Notes: generated by a model not told the origin, from the sequence alone. Shown: positions 1-14,789, counted from the stretch's first letter. The stretch: 64,000 nt of DNA from Megamerina dolium (GCA_963854835.1 OY978525.1:52063429-52127428); one strand, 5' to 3'. Program-made: numbers and translations.

Positions 1-2380
1 TCATTAAAAATGGTGAAAAATACAGATTGTGGCCGAAATATATTGTTTGAAAAACAAGTAAATTTTAAATCCATTATGTTCATAAAAAAATCGTAACAAA
101 TACAGATTAGGCCCGAAATGTATTGTTTTGATGGGGTTGAACAAGTAATTTAAAATACAGTATTTTCATTAAAAATCGTGCAAAATACAGTTTGTGGCCG
201 AAACATATTGTTTTGAAGGGGCTTGAACAAGTAAATCCAAAATCCAAAATCGTGAAAAATACAGATTGTGGCCGAAATATATTGTTTTGAAGGAGCTTGA
301 ACAAATAAATCCAAAATCCATAATTTTCATTAAAAAAAGGTGAAAAATACAGAGTGTGGCCGAAATATATTGTTTTGAAGAGGCTTGAACAAGTAAATTC
401 AAAATCCACTATTTTCACTAAAACTCGTGACAAATACAGAGTGTGGCCGAAATATATTGTTTTGAATGGGCTTGAAAAAGTATATTTAAAATACATTATT
501 TTCATTAAATATCGTGAAAAATACAGATTATGGCCGAAATATACTGTTTTGAGGAGGCTTGAACAAGTAAATCCAAAATCCATAATTTTCAATAAGAAAA
601 CGTTAAAAATACAGATTGTGGCCGAAATATATTGTTTGAAAAACAAGTAAATTTAAAATCCATTATGTTCATTAAAAAATCGTAACAAATACAGATTGGG
701 CCCGAAATGTATTTTTTTAAGGTGCTTGAACAAGTAAATTCAAAATCCACTATTTTCACTAAAAATCGTGAAAAATACAGTTTGTGGCCGAAACATATTG
801 TTTTGAAGGGGCTTGAACAAGTAAATCCAAAATCCATAACATAATTTTCATTAAAAAAACGTGAAAAATATAGATTGTGGCCGAAATATATTGTTTTGAA
901 GGGGCGTGAACAAGTAAATTCAAAGTGCATTATTTTCATTAAAAAATTGTGAAAAATACAGATTGTAGCCGAAATATATTGTTTGAAATACAAGTAAATT
1001 TAAAATCCATTATGTTCATTAAAAAAAAGTAACAAATACAGATTGGGCCCGAAATGTATTGCTTTGAAGGGGCTTGAACAAGTAATTTAAAATACATTAT
1101 TTTCATTAAAAATCGTGTAAAAACTGATCTTGAAAATCGTGAAAAATACAGATTGTAGCCTAAATATATTTTTTTGAAGGGGCTTGAACAAGTAAATTCA
1201 AAGTGCATTATTTTCATTAAAAAATTGTGAAAAATACAGATTGTAGCCGAAATATATTGTTTGAAAAACAAGTAAATTTTAAATCCATTATGTTCTAAAA
1301 AAATCGTAACAAATACAGATTAGGCCCGAAATGTATTGTTTTGATGGGGCTTGAACAAGTAATTTAAAATACAGTATTTTCATTAAAAATCGTGCAAAAT
1401 ACAGATTGTGGCCGAAATATATTGTTTTGAAGAGGCTTGAACAAGTAAATTCAAAATCCACTATTTTCACTAAAAATCGTGAAAAATACAGTTTGTGGCC
1501 GAAACATATTGTTTTGAAGGGGCTTGAACAAGTAAATCCAAAATCCATAACATAATTTTCATTAAAAAAATGTGAAAAATACAGATTGTGGCCGAAACAT
1601 ATTGTTTTGAAGGGGCGTGAACAAGTAAATTCAAAGTGCATTATTTTCATTAAAAAATTGTGAAAAATACGATTGTAGCCGAAATATATTGTTTGAAAAA
1701 CAAGTAAATTTTAAATCCATTATGTTCATAAAAAAATCGTAACAAATACAGATTAGGCCCGAAATGTATTGTTTTGATGGGGCTTGAACAAGTAATTTAA
1801 AATACAGTATTTTCATTAAAAATCGTGCAAAATACAGATTGTGGCCGAAATATATTGTTTTGAAGAGGCTTGAACAAGTAAATTCAAAATCCACTATTTT
1901 CACTAAAAATCGTGAAAAATACAGTTTGTGGCCGAAACATATTGTTTTGAAGGGGCTTGAACAAGTAAATCCAAAATCCATAACATAATTTTCATTAAAA
2001 AAATGTGAAAAATACAGATTGTGGCCGAAACATATTGTTTTGAAGGGGCTTGAACAAGTAAATCCAAAATCCATAATTTTCATTAAAAATGGTGAAAAAT
2101 ACAGATTGTGGCCGAAATATATTGTTTGAAAAACAAGTAAATTTTAAATCCATTATGTTCATAAAAAAATCGTAACAAATACAGATTGGGCCCGAAATGT
2201 ATTGCTTTGAAGGGGCTTGAACAAGTAATTTAAAATACATTATTTTCATTAAAAATCGTGTAAAAACAGATCTTGAAAATCGTGAAAAATACAGATTGTA
2301 GCCGAAATATATTTTTTTGAAGGGGCTTGAACAAGTAAATTCAAAATCCACTATTTTCACTAAAAATCGTGTAAAATACA

Positions 2381-2455
2381 GATTTTGAAAATTGTGAAAA
2401 ATACAGATTTTGAAAATCGTGAAAAATACAGATTTTGAAAATCGTGAAAAATACA
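2381..2455. repeat. 25-bp mini-unit, three tandem copies
   Basis: Three 25-bp units start at 2381, 2406 and 2431. Each begins GATTTTGAAAAT and ends GTGAAAAATACA. The unit equals the start of a monomer joined to its last 20 or so bases, so it is an internal-deletion derivative of the 87-bp monomer. Confidence 0.9.
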
Positions 2456-2622
2456 GATTGTACCCGAAATATATTGTTTCAAAAACAAGTAAATATAAAA
2501 TCCATTATTTTCATTTAAAAATCGTGAAAAATACAGATTGCAGCCGAAATATACTGTTTTGAGGAGGCTTGAACAAGTTAATTCAAAATCCATTATTTTC
2601 ACTAAAAATCGTGTAAAATACA

Positions 2623-2697
2623 GATTTTGAAAATCGTGAAAAATACAGATTTTGAAAATCGTGAAAAATACAGATTTTGAAAATCGTGAAAAATACA
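2623..2697. repeat. 25-bp mini-unit, three tandem copies
   Basis: The same mini-unit repeats at 2623, 2648 and 2673, again between a GTGTAAAATACA monomer end and a GATTGTACCCGAAATA monomer start. Confidence 0.9.
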
Positions 2698-4435
2698 GAT
2701 TGTACCCGAAATATATTGTTTCAAAAACAAGTAAATATAAAATCCATTATTTTCATTTAAAAATCGTGAAAAATACAGATTGTAACCGAAAATATTGTTT
2801 TGAGGAGGCTTGAACAAGTAATTCAAAACACATTATTTCTTCTAAAAATCGTGAAAAATACAGATTGTAGCCGAAATATATTGTTTCAAAAACAAGTAAA
2901 AATAAATCCATTATTTTCATTTATTTCACTAAAAAGCTTGAAAATTGTTTTGATGGGGCTTGAACAAGTAATTTAAAATACAGTATTTTCATTAAAAATC
3001 GTGCAAAATACAGTTTGTGGCCGAAACATATTGTTTTGAAGGGGCTTGAACAAGTAAATCCAAAATCCATAACATAATTTTCATTAAAAAAATGTGAAAA
3101 ATACAGATTGTGGCCGAAACATATTGTTTTGAAGGGGCTTGAACAAGTAAATCCAAAATCCATAATTTTCATTAAAAATGGTGAAAAATACAGATTGTGG
3201 CCGAAATATATTGTTTGAAAAACAAGTAAATTTTAAATCCATTATGTTCATAAAAAAATCGTAACAAATACAGATTAGGCCCGAAATGTATTGTTTTGAT
3301 GGGGTTGAACAAGTAATTTAAAATACAGTATTTTCATTAAAAATCGTGCAAAATACAGTTTGTGGCCGAAACATATTGTTTTGAAGGGGCTTGAACAAGT
3401 AAATCCAAAATCCATAACATAATTTTCATTAAAAAAATGTGAAAAATACAGATTGTGGCCGAAACGTATTGTTTTGAAGGGGCTTGAACAAGTAAATCCA
3501 AAATCCATAATTTTCATTAAAAATGGAGAAAAATACAGATTGTGGCCGAAATATATTGTTTGAAAAACAAGTAAATTTAAAATCCATTATGTTCATTAAA
3601 AAAAAGTAACAAATACAGATTGGGCCCGAAATGTATTGTTTTGAAGGGGCTTGAACACGTAATTTAAAATACATTCATTAAAAATCGTGTAAAATACAGA
3701 TTTTGAAAATCGTGAAAAATACAGATTTTGAAAATCGTGAAAAATACAGATTGTACCCGAAATATATTGTTTCAAAAACAAGTAAATATAAAATCCATTA
3801 TTTTCATTTAAAAATCGTGAAAAATACAGATTGCAGCCGAAATATACTGTTTTGAGGAGGCTTGAACAAGTAATTAAAAACACATTATTTCTTCTAAAAA
3901 TCGTGAAAAATACAGATTGTAGCCGAAATATATTGTTTCAAAAACAAGTAAAAATAAATCCATTATTTTCATTTATTTCACTAAAAAGCTTGAAAAATAC
4001 AGATTGTGGCCGAAATATATTGTTTTGAAGGGGCTTGAACAAGTAAATTCAAAATCTACTATTTTCACTAAAAATCGTGAAAAATACAGTTTGTGGCCGA
4101 AACATATTGTTTTGAAGGGGCTTGAACAAGTAAATCCAAAATCCATAACATAATTTTCATTAAAAAAATGTGAAAAATATAGATTGTGGCCGAAACATAT
4201 TGTTTTGAAGGGGCTTGAACAAGTAAATCCAAAATCCATAATTTTCATTAAAAAAATGTGAAAAATATAGATTGTGGCCGAAACATATTGTTTTGAAGGG
4301 GCTTGAACAAGTAAATCCAAAATCCATAATTTTCATTAAAAATGGTGAAAAATACAGATTGTGGCCGAAATATATTGTTTGAAAAACAAGTTAATTCAAA
4401 ATCCATTATTTTCACTAAAAATCGTGTAAAATACA

Positions 4436-4535
4436 GATTTTGAAAATCGTGAAAAATACAGATTTTGAAAATCGTGAAAAATACAGATTTTGAAAATCGT
4501 GATAAATACAGATTTTGAAAATCGTGAAAAATACA
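4436..4535. repeat. 25-bp mini-unit, four tandem copies
   Basis: Copies start at 4436, 4461, 4486 and 4511. The third carries GTGATAAATACA instead of GTGAAAAATACA. Confidence 0.9.
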
Positions 4536-5654
4536 GATTGTACCCGAAATATATTGTTTCAAAAACAAGTAAATATAAAATCCATTATTTTCATTTAAAA
4601 ATCGTGAAAAATACAGATTGTAACCGAAAATATTGTTTTGAGGAGGCTTGAACAAGTAATTCAAAACACATTATTTCTTCTAAAAATCGTGAAAAACACA
4701 GATTGTGGCCGAAATATATTGTTTCAAAAACAAGTAAAAATAAATCCATTATTTTCATTTATTTCACTAAAAAGCTTGAAAAATACAGATTGTGGCCGAA
4801 ATATATTGTTTTGAAGGGGCTTGAACAAGTAAATCCAAAATCTACTATTTTCACTAAAAATAGTGAAAAATATAGTTTGTGGCCGAAACATATTGTTTTG
4901 AAGGGGCTTGAACAAGTAAATCCAAAATCCATAACATAATTTTCATTAAAAAAATGTGAAAAATACAGATTGTGGCCGAAACATATTGTTTTGAAGGGGC
5001 TTGAACAAGTAAATCCAAAATCCATAATTTTCATTAAAAATGGTGAAAAATACAGATTGTGGCCGAAATATATTGTTTGAAAAACAAGTAAATTTTAAAT
5101 CCATTATGTTCATAAAAACATCGTAACAAATACAGATTAGGCCCGAAATGTATTGTTTTGATGGGGCTTGAACAAGTAATTTAAAATACAGTATTTTCAT
5201 TAAAAATCGTGCAAAATACAGTTTGTGGCCGAAAAATATTGTTTTGAAGGGGCTTGAACAAGTAAATCCAAAATCCATAACATAATTTTCATTAAAAAAA
5301 TGTGAAAAATACAGATTGTGGCCGAAACATATTGTTTTGAAGGGGCTTGAACAAGTAAATCCAAAATCCATAATTTTCATTAAAAATGGTGAAAAATACA
5401 GATTGTGGCCGAAATATATTGTTTGAAAAACAAGTAAATTTTAAATCGATTATGTTCATAAAAAAATCGTAACAAATACAGATTAGGCCCGAAATGTATT
5501 GTTTTGATGGGGTTGAACAAGTAATTTAAAATACAGTATTTTCATTAAAAATCGTGCAAAATACAGTTTGTGGCCGAAACATATTGTTTTGAAGGGGCTT
5601 GAACAAGTAAATCCAAAATCCATAACATAATTTTCATTAAAAAAATGTGAAAAA

Positions 5655-6840
5655 TACAGATTGTGGCCGAAACATATTGTTTTGAAGGGGCTTGAACAAG
5701 TAAATCCAAAATCCATAATTTTCATTAAAAATGGAGAAAAATACAGATTGTGGCCGAAATATATTGTTTGAAAAACAAGTAAATTTAAAATCCATTATGT
5801 TCATTAAAAAAAAGTAACAAATACAGATTGGGCCCGAAATGTATTATTTTGAAGGGGCTTGAACACGTAATTTAAAATACATTCATTAAAAATCGTGTAA
5901 AATACAGATTTTGAAAATCGTGAAAAATACAGATTTTGAAAATCGTGAAAAATACAGATTGTACCCGAAATATATTGTTTCAAAAACAAGTAAATATAAA
6001 ATCCATTATTTTCATTTAAAAATCGTGAAAAATACAGATTGCAGCCGAAATATACTGTTTTGAGGAGGCTTGAACAAGTAATTCAAAACACATTATTTCT
6101 TCTAAAAATCGTGAAAAATACAGATTGTAGCCGAAATATATTGTTTCAAAAACAAGTAAAAATAAATCCATTATTTTCATTTATTTCACTAAAAAGCTTG
6201 AAAAATACAGATTGTGGCCGAAATATATTGTTTTGAAGGGGCTTGAACAAGTAAATTCAAAATCTACTATTTTCACTAAAAATCGTGAAAAATACAGTTT
6301 GTGGCCGAAACATATTGTTTTGAAGGGGCTTGAACAAGTAAATCCAAAATCCATAACATAATTTTCATTAAAAAAATGTGAAAAATATAGATTGTGGCCG
6401 AAACATATTGTTTTGAAGGGGCTTGAACAAGTAAATCCAAAATCCATAATTTTCATTAAAAATGGTGAAAAATACAGATTGTGGCCGAAATATATTGTTT
6501 GAAAAACAAGTAAATTTAAAATACATTATGTTCATAAAAAAATCGTAACAAATACAGATTAGGCCCGAAATGTATTGTTTTGATGGGGCTTGAACAAGTA
6601 ATTTAAAATACAGTATTTTCATTAAAAATCGTGTAAAATACAGATTTTGAAAATCGTGAAAAATACAGATTTTGAAAATCGTGAAAAATACAGATTGTAT
6701 CCGAAATATATTGTTTCAAAAACAAGTAAATATAAAATCCATTATTTTCATTTAAAAATCGTGAAAAATACAGATTGCAGCCGAAATATACTGTTTTGAG
6801 GAGGCTTGAACAAGTTAATTCAAAATCCATTATTTTCACT
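5655..6840. repeat. Satellite HOR segment repeated about 4,062 bp downstream
   Basis: This segment matches about 9,717-10,902, including the rare AAATGGAGAAAAATAC variant at 5728 and 9790. One difference is AAAATAAATCC (about 6161) versus AAAACAAATCC (about 10,222). Part of the same block also recurs 2,208 bp upstream (about 3,275-4,250). After the following 25-bp mini-units the offset becomes 4,087, that is 4,062 + 25. Confidence 0.8.
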
Positions 6841-8040
6841 AAAAATCGTGTAAAATACAGATTTTGAAAATCGTGAAAAATACAGATTTTGAAAATCGTG
6901 AAAAATACAGATTGTACCCGAAATATATTGTTTCAAAAACAAGTAAATATAAAATCCATTATTTTCATTTAAAAATCGTGAAAAATACAGATTGTAACCG
7001 AAAATATTGTTTTGAGGAGGCTTGAACAAGTAATTCAAAACACATTATTTCTTCTAAAAATCGTGAAAAATACAGATTGTAGCCGAAATATATTGTTTCA
7101 AAAACAAGTAAAAATAAATCCATTATTTTCATTTATTTCACTAAAAAGCTTGAAAAATACAGATTGTGGCCGAAATATATTGTTTTGAAGGGGCTTGAAC
7201 AAGTAAATCCAAAATCTACTATTTTCACTAAAAATAGTGAAAAATATAGTTTGTGGCCGAAACATATTGTTTTGAAGGGGCTTGAACAAGTAAATCCAAA
7301 ATCCAAAATTTTCATTAAAATTCGTGAAAAATACAGATTGTGGCCGAAATATACTGTTTTGAGGAGGCTTGAACAAGGAAATTCAAACCACATTATTTCT
7401 TCTATAAATCGTGAAAAATACAGATTGTGGTCGAAATATATTGTTTTGAGGAGGCTTGAACAAGTAAATTCAAAACACATTATTTCTTCTAAAAATCGTG
7501 TAAAATACAGATTGTGGTCGATATATATTGTTTTGATGGGGCTTGAAAAAGTAAATCCAAAATCCATAATTTTCATTAAAAAAACGTGAAAAATACAGTG
7601 TGGCCGAAATATATTCTTTAGAAGAGACTTGAACAAGTAAATTCAAAATCCACTATTTTCACTAAAAATCGTGACAAATACAGATTGTGGCCGAAACATA
7701 TTGTTATGAAGGGGCTTGAACAAGTTAATCCAAAATCCATAATTTTCATTAAAAAAACGTGAAAAATACAGATTGTGGCCGAAATATATTGTTTTGAATG
7801 GGCTTGAACAAGTAAATTCAAAACACATTATTTCTTCTAAAAATCGTGAAAAATACAGATTGTGGCCGAAATATATTGTTTTGAAGGAGCTTGAACAAGT
7901 AAATCCAAAATCCATAATTTTCATTAAAAAAACGTGAAAAATACAGAGTGTGGCCGAAATATATTGTTTTGAAGAGGCTTGAACAAGTAAATTCAAAATC
8001 CACTATTTTCACTAAAAATCGTGTCAAATACAGAGTGTGG
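6781..8040. repeat. 1,260-bp satellite segment, first tandem copy
   Basis: Every stretch of this segment that I compared is identical to the position 1,260 bp further on, including rare variants such as GAAGAGACTTG (7621, 8881) and TTGTTATGAAGG (7701, 8961). The copy boundary lies within a monomer at CCGAAATATA. The segment contains about 15 units, including two 25-bp mini-units. Confidence 0.9.
6860..6909. repeat. 25-bp mini-unit, two tandem copies
   Basis: Copies start at 6860 and 6885. The equivalent place in the downstream HOR copy (10922-10996) has three, which explains the 25-bp change in HOR offset. Confidence 0.9.
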
Positions 8041-9300
8041 CCGAAATATACTGTTTTGAGGAGGCTTGAACAAGTTAATTCAAAATCCATTATTTTCACT
8101 AAAAATCGTGTAAAATACAGATTTTGAAAATCGTGAAAAATACAGATTTTGAAAATCGTGAAAAATACAGATTGTACCCGAAATATATTGTTTCAAAAAC
8201 AAGTAAATATAAAATCCATTATTTTCATTTAAAAATCGTGAAAAATACAGATTGTAACCGAAAATATTGTTTTGAGGAGGCTTGAACAAGTAATTCAAAA
8301 CACATTATTTCTTCTAAAAATCGTGAAAAATACAGATTGTAGCCGAAATATATTGTTTCAAAAACAAGTAAAAATAAATCCATTATTTTCATTTATTTCA
8401 CTAAAAAGCTTGAAAAATACAGATTGTGGCCGAAATATATTGTTTTGAAGGGGCTTGAACAAGTAAATCCAAAATCTACTATTTTCACTAAAAATAGTGA
8501 AAAATATAGTTTGTGGCCGAAACATATTGTTTTGAAGGGGCTTGAACAAGTAAATCCAAAATCCAAAATTTTCATTAAAATTCGTGAAAAATACAGATTG
8601 TGGCCGAAATATACTGTTTTGAGGAGGCTTGAACAAGGAAATTCAAACCACATTATTTCTTCTATAAATCGTGAAAAATACAGATTGTGGTCGAAATATA
8701 TTGTTTTGAGGAGGCTTGAACAAGTAAATTCAAAACACATTATTTCTTCTAAAAATCGTGTAAAATACAGATTGTGGTCGATATATATTGTTTTGATGGG
8801 GCTTGAAAAAGTAAATCCAAAATCCATAATTTTCATTAAAAAAACGTGAAAAATACAGTGTGGCCGAAATATATTCTTTAGAAGAGACTTGAACAAGTAA
8901 ATTCAAAATCCACTATTTTCACTAAAAATCGTGACAAATACAGATTGTGGCCGAAACATATTGTTATGAAGGGGCTTGAACAAGTTAATCCAAAATCCAT
9001 AATTTTCATTAAAAAAACGTGAAAAATACAGATTGTGGCCGAAATATATTGTTTTGAATGGGCTTGAACAAGTAAATTCAAAACACATTATTTCTTCTAA
9101 AAATCGTGAAAAATACAGATTGTGGCCGAAATATATTGTTTTGAAGGAGCTTGAACAAGTAAATCCAAAATCCATAATTTTCATTAAAAAAACGTGAAAA
9201 ATACAGAGTGTGGCCGAAATATATTGTTTTGAAGAGGCTTGAACAAGTAAATTCAAAATCCACTATTTTCACTAAAAATCGTGTCAAATACAGAGTGTGG
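8041..9300. repeat. 1,260-bp satellite segment, second tandem copy
   Basis: This is the adjacent copy of 6781-8040 with no difference found by eye. Sequence after 9300 departs from the pattern (TTGTTTTGAATGGG in place of CTGTTTTGAGGAGG). A third, partial copy of the same material lies at about 10,868-12,127 (offset 4,087 from the first). Confidence 0.9.
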
Positions 9301-9716
9301 CCGAAATATATTGTTTTGAATGGGCTTGAAAAAGTATATTTAAAATACATTATTTTCATTAAATATCGTGAAAAATACAGATTATGGCCGAAATATACTG
9401 TTTTGAGGAGGCTTGAACAAGTAAATCCAAAATCCATAATTTTCATTAAGAAAACATGAAAAATACAGATTGTGGCCGAAATATATTGTTTGAAAAACAA
9501 GTAAATTTAAAATCCATTATGTTCATTAAAAAATCGTAACAAATACAGATTGGGCCCGAAATGTATTTTTTGAAGGGGCATGAACAAGTAAATTCAAAAC
9601 ACATTTTTTCTTCTAAAAATCGTGAAAAATACAGATTGTAGCCGAAATATACTGTTTTGAGGAGGCTTGAACAAGTAATTTCAAAATCCACTATTTTCAC
9701 TAAAAATCGTGACAAA

Positions 9717-10902
9717 TACAGATTGTGGCCGAAACATATTGTTTTGAAGGGGCTTGAACAAGTAAATCCAAAATCCATAATTTTCATTAAAAATGGAGAA
9801 AAATACAGATTGTGGCCGAAATATATTGTTTGAAAAACAAGTAAATTTAAAATCCATTATGTTCATTAAAAAAAAGTAACAAATACAGATTGGGCCCGAA
9901 ATGTATTATTTTGAAGGGGCTTGAACACGTAATTTAAAATACATTCATTAAAAATCGTGTAAAATACAGATTTTGAAAATCGTGAAAAATACAGATTTTG
10001 AAAATCGTGAAAAATACAGATTGTACCCGAAATATATTGTTTCAAAAACAAGTAAATATAAAATCCATTATTTTCATTTAAAAATCGTGAAAAATACAGA
10101 TTGCAGCCGAAATATACTGTTTTGAGGAGGCTTGAACAAGTAATTCAAAACACATTATTTCTTCTAAAAATCGTGAAAAATACAGATTGTAGCCGAAATA
10201 TATTGTTTCAAAAACAAGTAAAAACAAATCCATTATTTTCATTTATTTCACTAAAAAGCTTGAAAAATACAGATTGTGGCCGAAATATATTGTTTTGAAG
10301 GGGCTTGAACAAGTAAATTCAAAATCTACTATTTTCACTAAAAATCGTGAAAAATACAGTTTGTGGCCGAAACATATTGTTTTGAAGGGGCTTGAACAAG
10401 TAAATCCAAAATCCATAACATAATTTTCATTAAAAAAATGTGAAAAATATAGATTGTGGCCGAAACATATTGTTTTGAAGGGGCTTGAACAAGTAAATCC
10501 AAAATCCATAATTTTCATTAAAAATGGTGAAAAATACAGATTGTGGCCGAAATATATTGTTTGAAAAACAAGTAAATTTAAAATACATTATGTTCATAAA
10601 AAAATCGTAACAAATACAGATTAGGCCCGAAATGTATTGTTTTGATGGGGCTTGAACAAGTAATTTAAAATACAGTATTTTCATTAAAAATCGTGTAAAA
10701 TACAGATTTTGAAAATCGTGAAAAATACAGATTTTGAAAATCGTGAAAAATACAGATTGTATCCGAAATATATTGTTTCAAAAACAAGTAAATATAAAAT
10801 CCATTATTTTCATTTAAAAATCGTGAAAAATACAGATTGCAGCCGAAATATACTGTTTTGAGGAGGCTTGAACAAGTTAATTCAAAATCCATTATTTTCA
10901 CT
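9717..10902. repeat. Second copy of the 5655-6840 HOR segment
   Basis: It pairs with 5655-6840 at a constant offset of 4,062 bp and differs at only a few bases. It is followed by three 25-bp mini-units where the first copy has two. Confidence 0.8.
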
Positions 10903-10921
10903 AAAAATCGTGTAAAATACA

Positions 10922-10996
10922 GATTTTGAAAATCGTGAAAAATACAGATTTTGAAAATCGTGAAAAATACAGATTTTGAAAATCGTGAAAAATACA
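10922..10996. repeat. 25-bp mini-unit, three tandem copies
   Basis: Copies start at 10922, 10947 and 10972, followed by GATTGTACCCG. The flanking monomers equal those around 6860-6909. Confidence 0.9.
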
Positions 10997-13900
10997 GATT
11001 GTACCCGAAATATATTGTTTCAAAAACAAGTAAATATAAAATCCATTATTTTCATTTAAAAATCGTGAAAAATACAGATTGTAACCGAAAATATTGTTTT
11101 GAGGAGGCTTGAACAAGTAATTCAAAACACATTATTTCTTCTAAAAATCGTGAAAAATACAGATTGTAGCCGAAATATATTGTTTCAAAAACAAGTAAAA
11201 ATAAATCCATTATTTTCATTTATTTCACTAAAAAGCTTGAAAAATACAGATTGTGGCCGAAATATATTGTTTTGAAGGGGCTTGAACAAGTAAATCCAAA
11301 ATCTACTATTTTCACTAAAAATAGTGAAAAATATAGTTTGTGGCCGAAACATATTGTTTTGAAGGGGCTTGAACAAGTAAATCCAAAATCCAAAATTTTC
11401 ATTAAAATTCGTGAAAAATACAGATTGTGGCCGAAATATACTGTTTTGAGGAGGCTTGAACAAGGAAATTCAAACCACATTATTTCTTCTATAAATCGTG
11501 AAAAATACAGATTGTGGTCGAAATATATTGTTTTGAGGAGGCTTGAACAAGTAAATTCAAAACACATTATTTCTTCTAAAAATCGTGTAAAATACAGATT
11601 GTGGTCGATATATATTGTTTTGATGGGGCTTGAAAAAGTAAATCCAAAATCCATAATTTTCATTAAAAAAACGTGAAAAATACAGTGTGGCCGAAATATA
11701 TTCTTTAGAAGAGACTTGAACAAGTAAATTCAAAATCCACTATTTTCACTAAAAATCGTGACAAATACAGATTGTGGCCGAAACATATTGTTATGAAGGG
11801 GCTTGAACAAGTTAATCCAAAATCCATAATTTTCATTAAAAAAACGTGAAAAATACAGATTGTGGCCGAAATATATTGTTTTGAATGGGCTTGAACAAGT
11901 AAATTCAAAACACATTATTTCTTCTAAAAATCGTGAAAAATACAGATTGTGGCCGAAATATATTGTTTTGAAGGAGCTTGAACAAGTAAATCCAAAATCC
12001 AAATTTTCATTAAAAAAACGTGAAAAATACAGAGTGTGGCCGAAATATATTGTTTTGAAGAGGCTTGAACAAGTAAATTCAAAATCCACTATTTTCACTA
12101 AAAATCGTGTCAAATACAGAGTGTGGCCGAAATATATTGTTTTGAATGGGCTTGAAAAAGTATATTTAAAATACATTATTTTCATTAAATATCGTGAAAA
12201 ATACAGATTATGGCCGAAATATACTGTTTTGAGGAGGCTTGAACAAGTAAATCCAAAATCCATAATTTTCATTAAGAAAACGTGAAAAATACAGATTGTG
12301 GCCGAAATATATTGTTTGAAAAACAAGTAAATTTAAAATCCATTATGTTCATTAAAAAATCGTAACAAATACAGATTGGGCCCGAAATGTATTTTTTGAA
12401 GGGGCTTGAACAAGTAAATTCAAAACACATTTTTTCTTCTAAAAATCGTGAAAAATACAGATTGTAGCCGAAATATACTGTTTTGAGGAGGCTTGAACAA
12501 GTAATTTCAAAATCCACTATTTTCACTAAAAATCGTGACAAATACAGATTGTGGCCGAAATATATTGTTTTGAATGGGCTTGAACAAGTAAATTCAAAAC
12601 ACATTATTTCTTCTAAAAATCGTGTAAAATACAGATTGTGGTCGATATATATTGTTTTGATGGGGCTTGAAAAAGTAAATCCAAAATCCATAATTTTCAT
12701 TAAAAAAACGTGAAAAATACAGTGTGTCCGAAATATATTCTTTAAAAGAGGCTTGAACAAGTAAATTCAAAATCCACTATTTTCACTAAATATCGTGACA
12801 AATACAGATTGTGGCCGAAACATATTGTTTTGAAGGGGCTTGAACAAGTAAATACAAAATCCATAATTTTCATTAAAAAAACGTGAAAAATACAGATTGT
12901 GGCCGAAATATATTGTTTTGAATGGGCTTGAACAAGTAAATTCAAAACACATTATTTCTTCTAAAAATCGTGAAAAATACAGATTGTAGCCGAAATATAC
13001 TGTTTTGAGGTGGCTTTTACAAGTTAATTCAAAATCCATTATTTTCACTAAACAGCTTGAAAAATACAGATTGTAACCGAAATATATTGTTTTGAGGAGG
13101 CTTGAACAAGTAAATTCAAAACACATTTTTTCTTCTAAAAATCGTGAAAAATACAGATTGTAGCCGAAATATACTGTTTTGAGGAGGCTTGAACAAGTAA
13201 TTTCAAAATCCACTATTTTCACTAAAAATCGTGACAAATACAGATTGTGGCCGAAACATATTGTTTTGAAGGGGCTTGAACAAGTAAATCCAAAATCCAT
13301 AATTTTCATTAAAAAAACGTGAAAAATACAGATTGTGGCCGAAATATATTGTTTTGAATGGGCTTGAACAAGTAAATTCAAAACACATTATTTCTTCTAA
13401 AAATCGTGTAAAATACAGATTGTGGTCGATATATATTGTTTTGATGGGGCTTGAAAAAGTAAATTCAAAATCCATAATTTTCATTAAAAAAACGTGAAAA
13501 ATACAGTGTGTCCGAAATATATTCTTTAGAAGAGGCTTGAACAAGTAAATTCAAAATCCACTATTTTCACTAAAAATCGTGACAAATACAGATTGTGGCC
13601 GAAACATATTGTTTTGAAGGGGCTTGAACAAGTATATACAAAATCCATAATTTTCATTAAAAAAACGTGAAAAATACAGATTGTGGCCGAAATATATTGT
13701 TTTGAATGGGCTTGAACAAGTAAATTCAAAACACATTATTTCTTCTAAAAATCGTGAAAAATACAGATTGTGGCCGAAATATATTGTTTTGAAGGAGCTT
13801 GAACAAGTAAATCCAAAATCCATAATTTTCATTAAAAAAAAGTGAAAAATACAGAGTGTGGCCGAAATATATTGTTTTGAAGAGGCTTGAACAAGTAAAT

Positions 13901-14789
13901 TCAAAATCCACTATTTTCACTAAAACTCGTGACAAATACAGAGTGTGGCCGAAATATATTGTTTTGAATGGGCTTGAAAAAGTATATTTAAAATACATTA
14001 TTTTCATTAAATATCGTGAAAAATACAGATTATGGCCGAAATATACTGTTTTGAGGAGGCTTGAACAAGTAAATCCAAATCCATAATTTTCATTAAGAAA
14101 ACGTTAAAAATACAGATTGTGGCCGAAATATATTGTTTGAAAAACAAGTAAATTTAAAATCCATTATGTTCATTAAAAAATCGTAACAAATACAGATTGG
14201 GCCCGAAATGTATTTTTTTAAGGGGCTTGAACAAGTAAATTCAAAATCCACTATTTTCACTAAAAATCGTGAAAAATACAGTTTGTGGCCGAAACATATT
14301 GTTTTGAAGGGGCTTGAACAAGTAAATCCAAAATCCATAACATAATTTTCATTAAAAAACGTGAAAAATATAGATTGTGGCCGAAATATATTGTTTTGAA
14401 GGGGCGTGAACAAGTAAATTCAAAGTGCATTATTTTCATTAAAAAATTGTGAAAAATACAGATTGTAGCCGAAATATATTGTTTGAAAAACAAGTAAATT
14501 TAAAATCCATTATGTTCATTAAAAAAAAAGTAACAAATACAGATTGGGCCCGAAATGTATTGCTTTGAAGGGGCTTGAACAAGTAATTTAAAATACATTA
14601 TTTTCATTAAAAATCGTGTAAAAACAGATCTTGAAAATCGTGAAAAATACAGATTGTAGCCGAAATATATTTTTTTGAAGGGGCTTGGACAAGTAAATTC
14701 AAAATCCACTATTTTCACTAAAAATCGTGACAAATACCGTTCGTTGCCGAAACGTATTTTTTTGAAGAGGCTTGAACAAGTAAATTCAA

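Noticed and set aside
1000..1120. CENP-B box in GGGCCCGAAATGTATTG monomers
   Set aside because: The reverse complement has TTTCGGGCCC, but the spaced TTCG....A..CGGG pattern of the box is not met.
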